Shown piece by piece: positions 47,396-59,272 of a stretch of 64,000 nucleotides of DNA. The notes below the pieces were generated by a model. The model was not told the DNA's origin and did not search any database. It saw nothing but the letters and a program-made list of their open reading frames with translations. The position numbers and the translations under genes were made by a program. Location of the stretch: assembly GCA_932294295.1 (NCBI GenBank), contig OW028578.1:40057410-40121409 (forward strand), written 5' to 3'. This DNA is from Alitta virens (lineage: Eukaryota; Annelida; Polychaeta; Phyllodocida; Nereididae). Position 1 is the first letter of the stretch. Every line of letters starts with the position of its first letter.

Positions 47396-48404
47396 CTAAT
47401 ACTTTTTTTTTTATAAGTGTGAACTGAAAGGTTCTGTGTCCCTTATGATAACCAACTAACCATTTTGTTGTCAAAACTCATTTTTGGCATCACTCCCACC
47501 CTGTTTTTTACAATGTTAATGTATATAGAAAGCTCATCATCTGTCTTGTTCTTGCTGCCTGCCAATAAAACATAACCAATGCAATGTGTGTTTGACAGCT
47601 ATAATTAGCCAAGCACGTGGCAAATCATCATGTTCTTTTGTCAGCCAAAAAAATCTGTCGACAGTTCTGAAGGATTCATCCTTTAAAAGTACGAAATGCA
47701 ATGGTCCATCAGACGAAGCACATATCTGGCTTACTCCCACACTGCAGTCGCAATAATGACTTGTATATGTACATCCTGGCGATAAATTCGGAACACTCTT
47801 TTTCTATTTTAAGCCACAGCTTCTGTGTTATCGCTCTTTCTAATTTCACTGAGAGAACTTTATCTGAAATCGCATCCGTGCCTTGACCAATTCCACACTA
47901 TGTCCAAAAATATTCTTTTTTTTTAATAATGACTTGTACTAAACTATGAAAGTGGTCAAGGCACGGAATCAAAAAAGCTATTAATTTAATGACCATTGAG
48001 CCAATCAGACATGGCGATACATCAAAAGAAGCCTGCTAAAACAGTGCGAAGGCGTTGCAACAACCTTTTTTAGAACCGCAAGTTTTCTTAGTGTTTTTAT
48101 CACAGGACTAACCACTGTAATTTAACTTGAACCCAGATAGTAAATAAGATCAGGGTAATATTTTTCCAACATCAATTGGAGGTTGGTGGCTGTTGTCAGA
48201 CCAGTGAGGAATGTGATCTTGCCAATGGCAATTAAAAAATGTAATTCAGTTCCATCGATATTTGTTATACTGACCAGTGCAGAACACCTAGCCAGCAGTG
48301 GCTTAATTTTAGTCAGTTTGGATGCATAGTGAAGCAGTGCACTGGCTTTTGTAAATTACAAATTTAAATAGAAAAAGGAAGAACTAATTTTTCACAATTA
48401 TCAG
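47396..48404. other. Intergenic DNA, nothing recognised
   Basis: No supported gene. Confidence 0.4.
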
Positions 48405-48605
48405 GTAAAGAACCCACCCATGGAGTAAATGTGTAGCATCCCAAATAGCATTCCATAATATATCGGCCTTCGGTAGAACATCGTTTTGACATCGGCGACA
48501 TCGCGCCGACATTCGGAATGCTATGCACATAGCCTTATCCTCTCATCATTACGTCTGCCTCTGGTAACTGGTCATATGTGCTTGCTAAACTTCAGACCAA
48601 TAGCA
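48405..48605 (+). repeat. SINE-B copy interrupted by MITE-2
   Basis: aacccacccatggagtaaatg then, after the MITE, cctctcatcattacgtctgc and aaacttcagaccaatagcat. Confidence 0.7.
48435..48524. mobile_element. Foldback MITE-2, copy 2, nested in SINE-B
   Basis: atagcattccataatata at the left and attcggaatgctat at the right; inner tcggcgacatcgcgccgaca. Confidence 0.8.
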
Positions 48606-48649
48606 TTGAGACATTGACATTGTTATCCAAAGAGGATACATATGTGAGC

Positions 48650-48830
48650 AGAATCAGAATTATTTATTTCATATTACATATATCAACTACATAACATATA
48701 TACAAGAAATAATTATATTCATTGTATATGTAATATGAGGGGACACCTCAAAGACATGGAGTGTCGCTGCTGAGGTGCCCCCCAGACTTCAAAGAGACTC
48801 CAACAAAAACCTTTCCAAAACAACAGTATA
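48650..48830 (-). repeat. Probable LINE 3'-end repeat (tail family 1), copy 2
   Basis: See 23963-24125: same layout of cagaatcagaattatttatt and a short stem with ggggacacctcaaagacatg. Confidence 0.45.
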
Positions 48831-49036
48831 TTCATTTAAACAGAAAAAGAAAGTTAAGGTTGAACCAGATAAATATATAAATATATAGGGTGAAATAACA
48901 GAGCACAGAGCAACAAAAACATGATAAAAGCCACACTACAAAAACAAAACAAAAACGCCCAAAAAAAACTGAGCTATCCAGACAGCTCACGAATGGGATT
49001 CAATGAGCTGATCCACCACGGTGGTTGGGTTTTATT

Positions 49037-50167
49037 TATATCCCACACTTTTACAGATATTTTCAGTATTTTTAGTTGAGAAAACTAAGAAATTAAGAAT
49101 TGTTTTGACCAAATTCTTGTACTTTTCATATTGATATTCCTACACAAACAGTGAGGATCATAAATCTCATTAATATTCATGCTGAACTCAGCAGCCAATC
49201 ACAGAAGAGAACCAAGCAAACAGACAGACGTCACAACGTCCTCCCATTCACAACTTTGAAGGCTTTTAGCAGAAAAACAAACCTTTACTAGACCGTATTT
49301 TTCATAAAAACATTGGTTTTATGCATGTAGAAAGACGTTTTGCGTTATTTGGTGTGAAAAAAGCTAATATTTTAGTCAGAAATCACACCTCAGTGCGACC
49401 AAATTCCTCAGTGACGGCACTGTGCATTTGGTCTCCATGGCAACAATGCTGAATGCCTATCAGGCTGTTTGAGTTTAACAGACAGTGTCGTCGGTAAAAA
49501 ACAAATCGCCAGTGCAGATAAACAACAAATCAATATATGTAATGTTAGTAGATTTAAGAAACGAGGATAGATTCAGCTTCTTGTCAGTCTTGATTTGGTC
49601 CAAATCGGACAAGAATTGGCGAAGTTGTAGCCATGGCATGTTCAATGTTGTGGATTTCTGACTGTTTGAGATCAACAGATTGTATGGTCGGCAAAAACGA
49701 GTCGCCGTACAAATCAACTATTCCATTTATATAGGCATTTTTAGCAGATTTGAAGAGAAGAGAAATTGAGCTTCAAGCCAATTTTTATTTGGTCAAAATT
49801 GGTCAAGAATTGACGAAGTTGTGTCCTTTTTCCAGATTTAATGGGCAAAGGGAAAGTGAAAGTGCTATGAACTGCATAACCAATGACCGCTACGAAAAAC
49901 TTTTAGTTTTCAAAATTACTTTTAAATAGCAAACTTCAAACCTAGTTTGTATTCATGAATAGTAGTCTATATAATAGGCGAAGCTGCGATTTTAGTGTGA
50001 AAGTGAAAATGAAAGTGAAACTGATCAACCTAAAGTAGTCCGTCCAATGTAAATCAGGGATGGTGGAACACAATTTATTATAATTAGGGATGGTGGATCA
50101 CAAAAAATACCACATGGGTTGTTCCTAATAGATTTTCTATGAGGAACACAGCCAAGTGTGGGATATA
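49037..50167. mobile_element. Non-autonomous TIR element A, copy 2 (1131 bp)
   Basis: Ends tatatcccacactttt and ccaagtgtgggatata. It contains the same body as copy 1 plus an extra internal stretch. Its left neighbour (48980-49036: cagctcacgaatgggattca, ccaccacggtggttggg) also matches the left neighbour of copy 1, so the mobile unit may be larger than the TIR-bounded part. Confidence 0.8.
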
Positions 50168-50363
50168 CAGAAGTTACAATATGATCTTCAGGTCATCTCT
50201 AGTATGCTTGCTGGAGTTACAATATAGTAATTTTCGTGATACATTGTGATAGGAAGAGCTAGGATGACAAAAGTGCACCACAAAGTGCTCTGTGTTGGCC
50301 GCTGAGGTTCAAAGTCTTTACCCCAATTTAAATCTATATATGGCCTAGTGGTTATGACATTTA

Positions 50364-53300
50364 AGCCACTGTCACACGGGTTCCACGGGTGCCTCGGCGG
50401 GTTCTACGGGTGACTCGGCGGGTTCTACGGGTGACTCGGCGGGTTCTACGGGTTACTCGACGGGTTGTAGGAGTAAGCCGGCGAGTAGTAGGAGTAACTC
50501 ACAGCTTCCAGGAGTATACTTTAAAAGACTGCTGCTCCCCTAATATTAGGCCGATTTTCGTTAAATAAGAACTAAATTGTAGGATAATTTATACTGATTC
50601 CATACCTGTTTTCGGATATACCAAAATATACCAAATATTAAGCGAGTTATTCGTCTGAGAAGGTAGCTAGGTTGGCGGAGGCAAACAGTGGTGCTCTCGC
50701 AGACGTCCGCGCCCTGACTGTATCAATGCAGGTAGGGCTGAGCGCTTCTTTAAAATGCTGCTGCTCCCCTAATATTAGTCCGATTTTCGTCAAATAAGAC
50801 TGGATTGTAGTATAATTCATACTGACTCCATACGTGTTTTCGGATCGAAAATAGACCAAATATTAAGCGAGAGATTCGTCTGAGAAGGCGGTTGTCTGGT
50901 GGCGGCTGCTGCTCCTTTAATATTAATCTGATTTGCGTCAAATAAAAATTGAATTATAGAAGAGTTCATACTTATTCAACACAGAATTTCAGATTGAAAA
51001 TAGACCAAATATTAAGCGTGATATTCGTCTGAGAAGGCAGCATGGTGCTCTGTGAATGTTCATGACTTGAATGGTATGGTCAATATTTTTTACCATTATA
51101 TATACAATGTTTGGATGAGCTTTATTGCAATTAATTTCTACTCATTCTGCCAACTGGCCAATGGGAAGGACTTTTCCTTTGGTTTTGTAAAGTCAATTAA
51201 CCTATATATGTCAATTGCTATTAGCATTTTGAATAATACAAAGAATGGGGTAAGTCATGCTTTTTCATCATTGATCACAAGCATTAATTGAAATTCTGAA
51301 TTTCAACTGATTCCTGTTTATTATGCATATTAAAGAGGGAGATTGTTTTGATCATGGATGGAACATGCAATATCAATATTAATTCCAGTTGGATTATTTT
51401 CAGAAACAACAACGAAATATTGATAATTTATATAAAATGAAATAAATATCTAAAATGATTACTCTAAACTAGAGTATATCTATCTATAGATAGTTGTTAT
51501 AGCTCCATAGACATCTTTATCAAGTCGGAATTTTATTGGCAACAAGCAAACAAACATTGTTTTATTATCGTTTTTTATTGATACTAATCAATGAATTATT
51601 GATAGTAACATATTATTAGGTTAAGATCTTATAACTATCTGTCTATCTACATATCTATACTCTATAAGGTATTACTAACTTTATTAACAAGAATATTCTT
51701 GTTTGTGCCTAGTATACTCCATTAATTTTCCCCACCTTTAACTATTATATAAATTCTACACATTTCCCTGAATAATTCAGTCTTTATTTCACGAAAATTG
51801 GATATGTAGATAGACAGATAGTTTAGAGAGACAGATAGATTTATATGCTTATTATATAATATAGAATATCTAGCTTAATATTTGGTACATATAAGTTCAT
51901 AAAAGATAGCAAATAAAATCACAGATCAAATCACAAATACTAATTGCAATATTAATATTAGATTTAAATTTTACAAAAATATACACAAATACTGATCAAA
52001 ATAATAATTATTTTCACAATAAGATTCAAATTAACACAAAAAGATAAGAATGTTCACATGTATAAAAAAAAAAGCAATATACAAATATAATCATTGCCTG
52101 GTAATTACAATAGAATACAATGTTTTTAATTAATGAAAGCAATTACATCTTTTTGTAATTGTGAATGACAATCAAGACAATGTCATATTACTGTGTCATC
52201 TTTGAACAAACTATGAAATGACAGGTCAAAGAACCCCAATTTAGGCAATTAGGCAATTGACACAATGTCATGCATTGAGCATTTGCTGTATTCTCTACAC
52301 CCATTCTTTGTATCATTCAAAATGCTAATAGCAATTGACATAACGGTCATGGCAGTTGGCAGAATGAGTAGAAATGAATTGCAATAAAGCTCATCCAAAC
52401 AATGTATATATATCATGGTCAAAAATATTGACCACACCATTCAAGTCATGACCATACACAGAACACCTGGCCGCCGCCAGAGAACTGCATTCTCAGATGA
52501 ATATCTCGCTTAATATTTGGTCTATTTTCAATCCGAAAACATGATGGAATCAGTATGAACTATGCTACAATACAGTTTTAATTTGACGAAAATCGGACTA
52601 ATATTAGGGGAGCCGCAGCCTTTTAAAGAAGGGCTCAGCCCTGCATTGATAGTCAGGGCGCGGACGTCTGCGAGAGCACCACTGTTTGCCTCCGCCAACC
52701 CAGCTACCTTCTCAGACGAATATCTCGCTTAATATTTGGTCTATTTTCAATCCGAAAACGCGTATGGAATCAGTATGATTTATACTACAATTCAGTCCTG
52801 ATTTGACGAAAATCGGATTAATATAAATGGAGCAGCAGCCACCGCAAGACAACTGCCTTCTCAGACAAATATCTCGCTTAATATTCGGGTTTTTTTAAAT
52901 CCGAAAATACGTATGGAATCAGTATGAGCTATACTGCCATGCAGTCTTTATTTGAGGAAAATCGGACTAATATTAGAGGAGCAGCAGCCTTTTAAAGTAA
53001 ATACCTCCCTGCCTACGCTGACGCTGGTAGCAAAAAGTCAGCGGGTTACCCGTGAAAGCCGGCGGGTTACCCGTGAAAGCCGCCGGGTTACCCGTGAAAG
53101 CCGCCGGGTTACCCGTAGAACCCCTCAACAAGCCGCCGGGGTGAAATTAGGGACGAATAATTCGCCGGGTTCTACGGGCCACCCGCCGGCTTCCACGGGC
53201 CACCCGCCGGCTTCCACGGGTCACCCGTCGGCTTCCACGGGTCACCCGTCGGCTTCCACGTGTTTTTTTTTTTTTTTTTCACCCGTGAGATTTCTACGGT

Positions 53301-53505
53301 TGTGCCATGCAAACATGGCACAACCGGCTACCGGGGCCGGGTTTCGCGGCTTGGCCAAGGGTCCCACGGGTGCTTGCCGGGTATCCCCGGGTATCCACGG
53401 GTGGCCGTATTGGGGCCGCCGGCTTGGAGCCGGGTAGCGATTTCCGCAACTATTACGTAATACTACGGCTTCACTACGGCACAACCGGCCCATGTGACAG
53501 TGGCT
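50364..53505. mobile_element. Giant foldback (non-autonomous TIR) element with TTA target duplication
   Basis: Starts AGCCACTGTCACACGGG and ends with the inverted complement (CATGTGACAGTGGCT); flanked by TTA at 50361-50363 and 53506-53508. The two arms (about 50364-51270 and 52250-53505) are inverted copies: gctgctcccctaatattag, gaccaaatattaagcg and caatgtttggatgagcttta each recur in reverse complement. The outer parts of both arms carry a GC-rich 21-22 bp minisatellite (cgggttctacgggtgactcg left; gggttacccgtgaaagccg and ggcttccacgggtcacccg right). The centre (51280-52240) is AT-rich, with no transposase. A 3-bp TWA duplication is the habit of PIF/Harbinger elements. Confidence 0.88.
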
Positions 53506-53510
53506 TTACC

Positions 53511-53719
53511 AGTTCACACTGGTGTGGTGGGTGGATTAGGGCTTTACGTACTGCATTTCTGCACCTGTTGGGCTAATTTGGACAGGCAGGGACCATGATA
53601 ATCAGATGATGAGTGAAACAGTCATCTAACTTAGGCTCAAATGGGAATTGAACCCGGGGCCCAGTAGTTGGAAGTCCAGCGCACTACCACTGAGCTAGGC
53701 CGCCAACCCCAATTCACAC
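53511..53719 (-). repeat. SINE-A copy 4 with 10-bp target duplication
   Basis: Reverse-complement SINE-A (gggctttacgtactgcattt ... ggaattgaacccggggccca ... actgagctaggc). ttcacactgg stands on both sides (about 53513 and 53711). Confidence 0.88.
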
Positions 53720-53734
53720 TGGCCAGCTTTGCTG

Positions 53735-53830
53735 AAGGTAAAAGACTCCATCTATGGGCTAAATGCTGACTGCAGGCCTCATCTCATCATTACATCTGCC
53801 TCTGGCAGCTATTCAATAGTATCCACACAT
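53735..53830 (+). repeat. SINE-B fragment
   Basis: gactccatctatgggctaaa and catctcatcattacatctgc followed by ctctggcagct. Confidence 0.65.
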
Positions 53831-55205
53831 AGAAATAGAGGATTTTTAAACAAGGACAAGAAAAAAGTAAAAAATAGATGAAATAAAAACCTATAGAAAA
53901 CACTAGAGTGATAGCTCTTAGCACTTTTTCAAAGATCAGGACTTTCTATGCGGATCACTTTGAGACCTTCTACGATCAGTTTTATTTAACAGAATTTAAT
54001 CTAACGTAGCCAGCTCAGTCATGCCACCTGCCCATTTACTATGGAACTCAGGTGTGAAGTACATTCTCAGAAATAAATAAAACTATGTGGGAAAAATGAG
54101 TAAAAAATATATCAACTCCAGTCAAAATACGATCAAATGGCAGGCTTTTAGCCAGAATCGTTTTGTAAAACATTTTGCAGCATTTTTTTTTGTGGTAAGG
54201 TTTATCTGGAGCATCAACTTGGTTTTATTCTTGTTTCGGCAGCAGGTGGTTGAACCTGCTCAGCAAGTGTCCAGCATATTATTGTCAAATGCCATTAAGT
54301 GGGCCAACTCCAGTTGAAGCATTGTCTTGTGCAATCACATTCTACCTTAAGTAAAATTTAATGACAATTAGGCAAATCCTGTATTTCGCAAAAAGTGATG
54401 TTTAACTCAATAAAGACAAAGAGGTGCATGAAGGAGAGCGACCCCCCCTGCTTATATGGGGGGGGGGGGTGTGAAGGAGCTCATACAGATGATGGATGGG
54501 TAATGATGAAAATTACCCCATTTGAAACAGGGACAGTGATAGTACATCTTTATCCATTTTCTGTGTTTGGAATCATTTGTAACTTTTTTTGGGCATATAG
54601 GTGGCACCACGTTGACCCTGTTGACCACAAGATAGCCTACTGCCTACATATGATGTGTGACATTGCCATTACATGTTATTCGCTAGGTTCCTACAGTGAC
54701 AACTAGTGTTATAAGCTTACAACACCGCAATGCTTACCACTTGCTTTTGACAACATCTTCATGGTTCTGTTTAGAATATTTCTGAAGAGAATAGGCAATT
54801 CTAAGTGTCAGGTTGGTGAACCAAGATGAAAGTATGCAGTGTGGATACAGTTGGGAAAGACGGCCTGATGACTGACACTCTGGTTTCTCTTCATCCACGA
54901 ATAAATCTTTCGCCTTTTGCTTAAGATTTCCGTGGAGAGGAACATTACAATGAGTCTATAGACACAATTTTGAAGCTTCACGTCAGGGTGAGGCAATATT
55001 GAAATTAATAATGGTTACTATTGCTATTCCATTGGTCAGATTCTCCTTGCTGCTTGAAGAATTTGTTTCAGCAGAATACAGGCTGATCAACAAAATGGCT
55101 AAGTTATGAAGGCCTTCCATAAAAGGATGTTCATGGATGAATCTGTAACATTGATATTCATGTGCTTTTGCGAAATTCATGTGCACTGGATGAAGCTGCA
55201 TAGAG
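53831..55205. other. Intergenic DNA, nothing recognised
   Basis: Only short ORFs; a G10 run at 54460-54470. Confidence 0.4.
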
Positions 55206-55210
55206 TGTGA

Positions 55211-55320
55211 GCTCCAGTGGCACAATCGGTTAGCGTGCCGTACTTATAGTCAGTACATGCTCATGTTCATGAGTGGGGATAGCTATGCGGAGGTTGTGAG
55301 TTCGAGCCTCACCTGGAGCA
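55211..55320 (+). tRNA. trnI-UAU: tRNA-Ile (TAT) with intron
   Basis: Acceptor GCTCCAG pairs with CTGGAGC, discriminator A. D region TGGCACAATCGGTTAGC, anticodon arm CCGTACTTATAG... with anticodon TAT, then an intron of roughly 35 bases before the 3' half of the arm; T arm GTGAG TTCGAGC CTCAC is perfect. T-run terminator follows (ctctatttttt, 55321 on). An intron is the rule for animal tRNA-Ile-UAU. Confidence 0.93.
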
Positions 55321-55412
55321 CTCTATTTTTTCCTTTTTAAAATAATCGCATCGTAGTCACTCGAATCTTTGTGAACATTTGTCATCCACATGGGAAACGA
55401 CACGCATAGGGA

Positions 55413-55495
55413 ACCAGGATGGCCGAGTGGTTAAGGCGTTGGACTTAAGTTCCAATGGACGTAAGTCTTCGTGGGTTCGAACCCCACTCCTGGTA
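55413..55495 (+). tRNA. trnL-UAA: tRNA-Leu (TAA)
   Basis: Acceptor ACCAGGA pairs with TCCTGGT, discriminator A. D arm GGCCGAGTGGTTAAGGC, anticodon arm TTGGACTTAAGTTCCAA with anticodon TAA, long variable arm (TGGACGTAAGTCTTC), T arm GTGGG TTCGAAC CCCAC. A class II tRNA of 83 nt lying 92 bp after tRNA-Ile. Confidence 0.95.
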
Positions 55496-56299
55496 GTGTA
55501 GGTTTTGGCTTCAGCGGCAATTGCTTCCAAATCATGCATGCGGCATTTTCTCTGCTATCTGCAGACTCGTAATGGGAATTGGCTTGGACTTGCTCAAAAA
55601 TCAAATTGTGAATCAAGTTAAGTTGATTTAATTAACCAAATTTATTACAATAATAAATTATATAAACATTTTAAATGCAACCGGCCTATATATCTTATTT
55701 AGAGACATGTAGGAACCCTGGTATGCAATGACAGTGTTTACATAAAAATAATTATGTTACATTAAATAGACACAACAATGAAAATAACTACTTAAGGAAT
55801 GTGACTTTTCTATACAGATAAAAGGATTGATTTGACTAAGACTAAATTAGGCTGGAATGGACCCAGTTACCATAGCTACAATGGGACAAACAAAGAGGGA
55901 GATTATAGCATTTATTATTATTTATTTTACAAAAATGGCTCATTAACCATGTTTTTGAATGACGGTAAAAAGAGAGGGAGAATAAAGTGGTTTTTATTTT
56001 ATTTTTTTTCTCCAAAAAATGGCTCATAAACTAGTAAATGAAGAGGGAGATGATAGGTGTTTATTTGTTATCTTTATTTTTACCAAATATTACTGTCTTT
56101 GAACAACAGTAATCAGCCAGGACAGAAGCTACTACAAGAAGCAACAGATTTGACAAATGATCTGCTGGTGACTCATAAATTGTACTTCTGCCAAGCATCA
56201 CACTTGAGTAAATGTCGTTATATTTCTCTTGTCAACCTCCATTAAGCTAAGCTTTCTGCTGTTCTAGATTACTACTTGCCTTGATTCATTGTCTTTTAC

Positions 56300-56545
56300 G
56301 TAACAAGGAAAACTAGTCTGGCGGAATTTGTTTACAAAGTATTCCACAACATGGCAAACCTATCAGATGTCATTCTTCACAAGGCAGATTATGCCAAATG
56401 AGATGTGAGATAATCTTAAGCCATATGGTATCAGATCTATTATATATCAAGGTGCTTTGATTAGGAATTCCTCACCTGTTGAACTAAAACAAGTAGATGA
56501 TTTAGCTAAGTTCAAAGATTTATTAAGACGTTGTAATTCCTAAAG
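56300..56545 (+). pseudogene. LINE ORF2 C-terminal fragment A
   Basis: Across at least two frames it encodes EFVYKVFHNMA, then LKPYGIRSIIYQGALIRNS, SPVELKQVDDLAKFKDLLR and, after a stop, CNCGH. This is the end of a LINE reverse-transcriptase protein (the x-WNSLP...FKxxL block), with frameshifts. Confidence 0.7.
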
Positions 56546-57063
56546 GTGTAATTGTGGTCATGTATAATCTGTCAGCAAAATAATTTATGATTCTAATCAT
56601 CTGTATATGTATCTTCTTTCATCGTTATTATTTTTACCAGTTGGCTAAATGCTTTATAGCTTATGTTTAACTAGAGTTTTATCTCATCTTAACTTATCTC
56701 ATCTTATCTCACCTTATCTAATCTTATCTAATCTTGTTCAGTTAAATTTGCCATAAAAAGTTCAGGAGATTGGATTTTTCATACACTCTTGAGGATAGCC
56801 TATGAAATTAAGCACCTCCCCCCCCAACATTCTATTGCGTTTTGCAGAGAACATTGTATGGAGCTAATGTTAAAAATGACAAATCAGGCTGTTGAAAAGA
56901 AAGTTTGTCAGTATTTGAGTGTTAAGCAGGGGTTGAGTCAACTTGAGAGTTTAGTAAACTTTCTGTTTAATAAGATTGTTTATGGCCAATCTAAGAAAAC
57001 ATTGTCTGGAGCTAATCACTGTAAAAAAACAAAAAAAAAGAGCCCTGGCTATTAAAGCCAATT

Positions 57064-57172
57064 ACATAGAATTGGAAACTAAACTCCAGAGGACGTCATG
57101 TGAATCCAGGATTCCAATTGGATGAGGGACTGCCATGACGTCCGAAGTATAGTTTCTAAGTCTTTGATAGAA
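57064..57172. mobile_element. Foldback MITE-3, copy 4, between two LINE fragments
   Basis: agaattggaaactaaactcc + agaggacgtcatgtgaatcc pairs with gccatgacgtccgaag...tagtttctaagtct. Confidence 0.8.
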
Positions 57173-57189
57173 GCTTAGAAGCAGTAAAA

Positions 57190-57430
57190 ACTTACTGTTA
57201 AAGGTGCCTGATTTCACCAACAACAACAGTTCAATTGATTGGAGCTTTTCCATGTTAGCTGCAACTTTATGGAATAGTCTGTCAGATGAGTTGAAAAATA
57301 TGAAAAAATCCTTAGATGGTTTCAAGAAGATATTAAAGACATATTTGTACAAAAAATATTATGACTGATTCAATACAAGCGCTGGTGAGCAATTTATTGG
57401 ATCTAGCGCTATATAAATTATGATTATTAT
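57190..57430 (+). pseudogene. LINE ORF2 C-terminal fragment B with 3' tail
   Basis: One frame encodes VPDFTNNN, then SFSMLAATLWNSLSDELKN and DGFKKILKTYLYKKYYD before a stop, followed by tagcgctatataaattatga and a (TTA)n tail. The LWNSL...FKxxLKTYLF block is the standard C-terminus of CR1/L2-like LINE proteins. Confidence 0.75.
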
Positions 57431-57836
57431 TATTATGATATTTGCCGTATTATAAAAGTACGTAAAAAAGATAACGAGTTAATTTTTACTTTAAGCTTTT
57501 TTGTGTGTGTCGAGCGGGTTCCAAGCTTAGGCGTTTAACAGGCAAGAATTACTTTCATCCTATAAACTATTACACTTTGCAAGAAAGATAACTAGCAAGC
57601 CACAGTTATTTCATTTATATCTCATGTTATGAATTGTCCAGATTTCAACATGTGAAGCAGTGTTTCCCCATGCTAAGTGATACCACCAAATGAAAATTAA
57701 ACGTGTTTACTAATGGAAACTAAGTGGATATAGGTCCCTGCAATCCAAGCAACAAATCTGCATAGCTCGGGCAGTTGTAATGGAAAAGCTGACAGATTTA
57801 CATTAGCAATAGAACACCAGGTTTCAATAGCTGAAG

Positions 57837-58046
57837 TTGTGTAGAAAATTAGTTGGGTCATCTGCTGATGGAGTTATATCTCATGATGGGACACCTGTCA
57901 AAACATTTTGGATCTGTTCATCCATATTATTTGGTAGCCTTGCAGCAGTACTGTCACTTTGCATGGTATTTTGCAACGGGTTGAATAAATATTGGCTGGA
58001 CAGTATACACGCATCAGTGCCAACTATCGTCATTTCACATCATTGA
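57837..58046 (+). pseudogene. Single-TM open frame, possibly a relic of a class C receptor exon
   Basis: The frame has no ATG at its start. It encodes ISHDGTPVKTFWI followed by a hydrophobic span (ILFGSLAAVLSLCMVFC) and NGLNKYW. The DGTPxKT then TM arrangement recalls the stretch preceding TM1 in GABA-B-type receptors, but no neighbouring exons were found. It may equally be chance. Confidence 0.2.
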
Positions 58047-58533
58047 AAATTATTAATTAGGTTTACTGGCGATGATTAAAGGTCATTCAGTGATAACTTA
58101 TTAAAATTTTAAGAAGCAGAAGTTGAAATTGCTGATACACTGCATGAAGATGCTGATTGTGAAAAAATAACAGCATCTCAAAAATTGGTAATAGTCTGTG
58201 CACTCATTTATATTTTCAGTATAGAATAGATTCAGGTAGGTAGGAAGGCTGTAGAACTGCGTGCACATATAATCCTACAAAAAAATATAAAGACGGTTGC
58301 ATGGCCCTCATTCTGTGAACTGGGGCACAAATGAGGGCCATGCTTACTTGGTCAATTATTTAAGAAGGATTTACTCCACGACAACCGCACTGCCCCATAA
58401 AATCTTTTTTGTGGGTGCCACGGTCTGGAGGACAATGTGTTTGACTCGTATGATCAAGGTCTTCTATTCAAACTCAACCAGATCCTCTTTGGGTCACCGC
58501 TTCACTCCACCCAGGTATAAATGGGTAAATCCC

Positions 58534-58626
58534 TGATAGCATGCTAAATCGTATCGACGTGGGCGTAATGGCAACAACGTCAAAACGATGTAGAAAACGA
58601 CGTCGGCCCGAGTTGGAATGCTATCT
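58534..58626. mobile_element. Foldback MITE-2, copy 3
   Basis: tgatagcatgctaaatcgta ... cccgagttggaatgctatct. Confidence 0.8.
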
Positions 58627-58762
58627 AGGATGGCTACAGGCAATGATGGTAATTTTAGAGTGCATATAGGTCTTTAATGTCCTCAAAATGTCAATAAACT
58701 TTATTCATTCATTCATTCTCAGACTTATAATGCTCACTACAGCTGATTGGCTGTATAATCCT

Positions 58763-58932
58763 GGGGATGGGGTATAGCTCACTAGTAACGTGCTGGTCTT
58801 CCAACCACTGGGTCCCAGGTTCAATTCCCAGTGGAGCCGAAGTTGGATGGCTGTTTCATCCTTCATCTCATTGCCATAGTCCCTGCCTGTCCTAATTAGC
58901 CCATCAGGTGCAGAAATACAGGACGTCAAGCC
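58763..58932 (+). repeat. SINE-A copy 5
   Basis: tRNA-like head with ggtatagctcactagtaacg and gggtcccaggttcaattccc, then the common body to gcagaaatacaggacgt. Confidence 0.88.
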
Positions 58933-59120
58933 GAAACTTTGGGTGAGCCTGTACAAATGTGTATTCTAGTCCCACTTATTTTATTTTTACGTATTTACTC
59001 GGTTTATCTATTGTACCATTCAACCATTGGTTGCAAAAAAACACAAAACAAACATTCAAAACATAACAAAAAGATGATGTGTGTCGGGGTAAGCCATTTC
59101 AGACACCATGTATACAAGTA

Positions 59121-59121
<1 letters not shown>

Positions 59122-59157
<36 letters not shown>

Positions 59158-59272
59158 CAGAGATATATAGATAGATACCTAGAAAGATAGATAAATAGAT
59201 AGATAGATAGACAGACAGATAGATAGACAGAGAAATATAGATAGATAGATAGATGGACATAGATAGATAGAT
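59122..59272 (+). repeat. GATA microsatellite at a LINE 3' end
   Basis: Interrupted gata array; it directly abuts the 3' end of the minus-strand LINE fragment (aattttattgat). Confidence 0.93.

Larger units (their letters stand above)
57431..58760. other. Mostly unrecognised DNA with one TM-like ORF
   Basis: Includes the weak receptor-like ORF at 57837-58046, MITE-2 at 58534 and an (ATTC)n tail with aataaacttt at 58690-58720. Confidence 0.4.

Noticed and set aside
51052..52440. Mirror-image ORFs of 79 and 63 codons
   Set aside because: They are the two arms of the giant foldback element read in opposite directions.
54395..54706. 103-codon ORF with Cys and Trp residues
   Set aside because: Includes a G10 homopolymer in frame and has no homologous motif.
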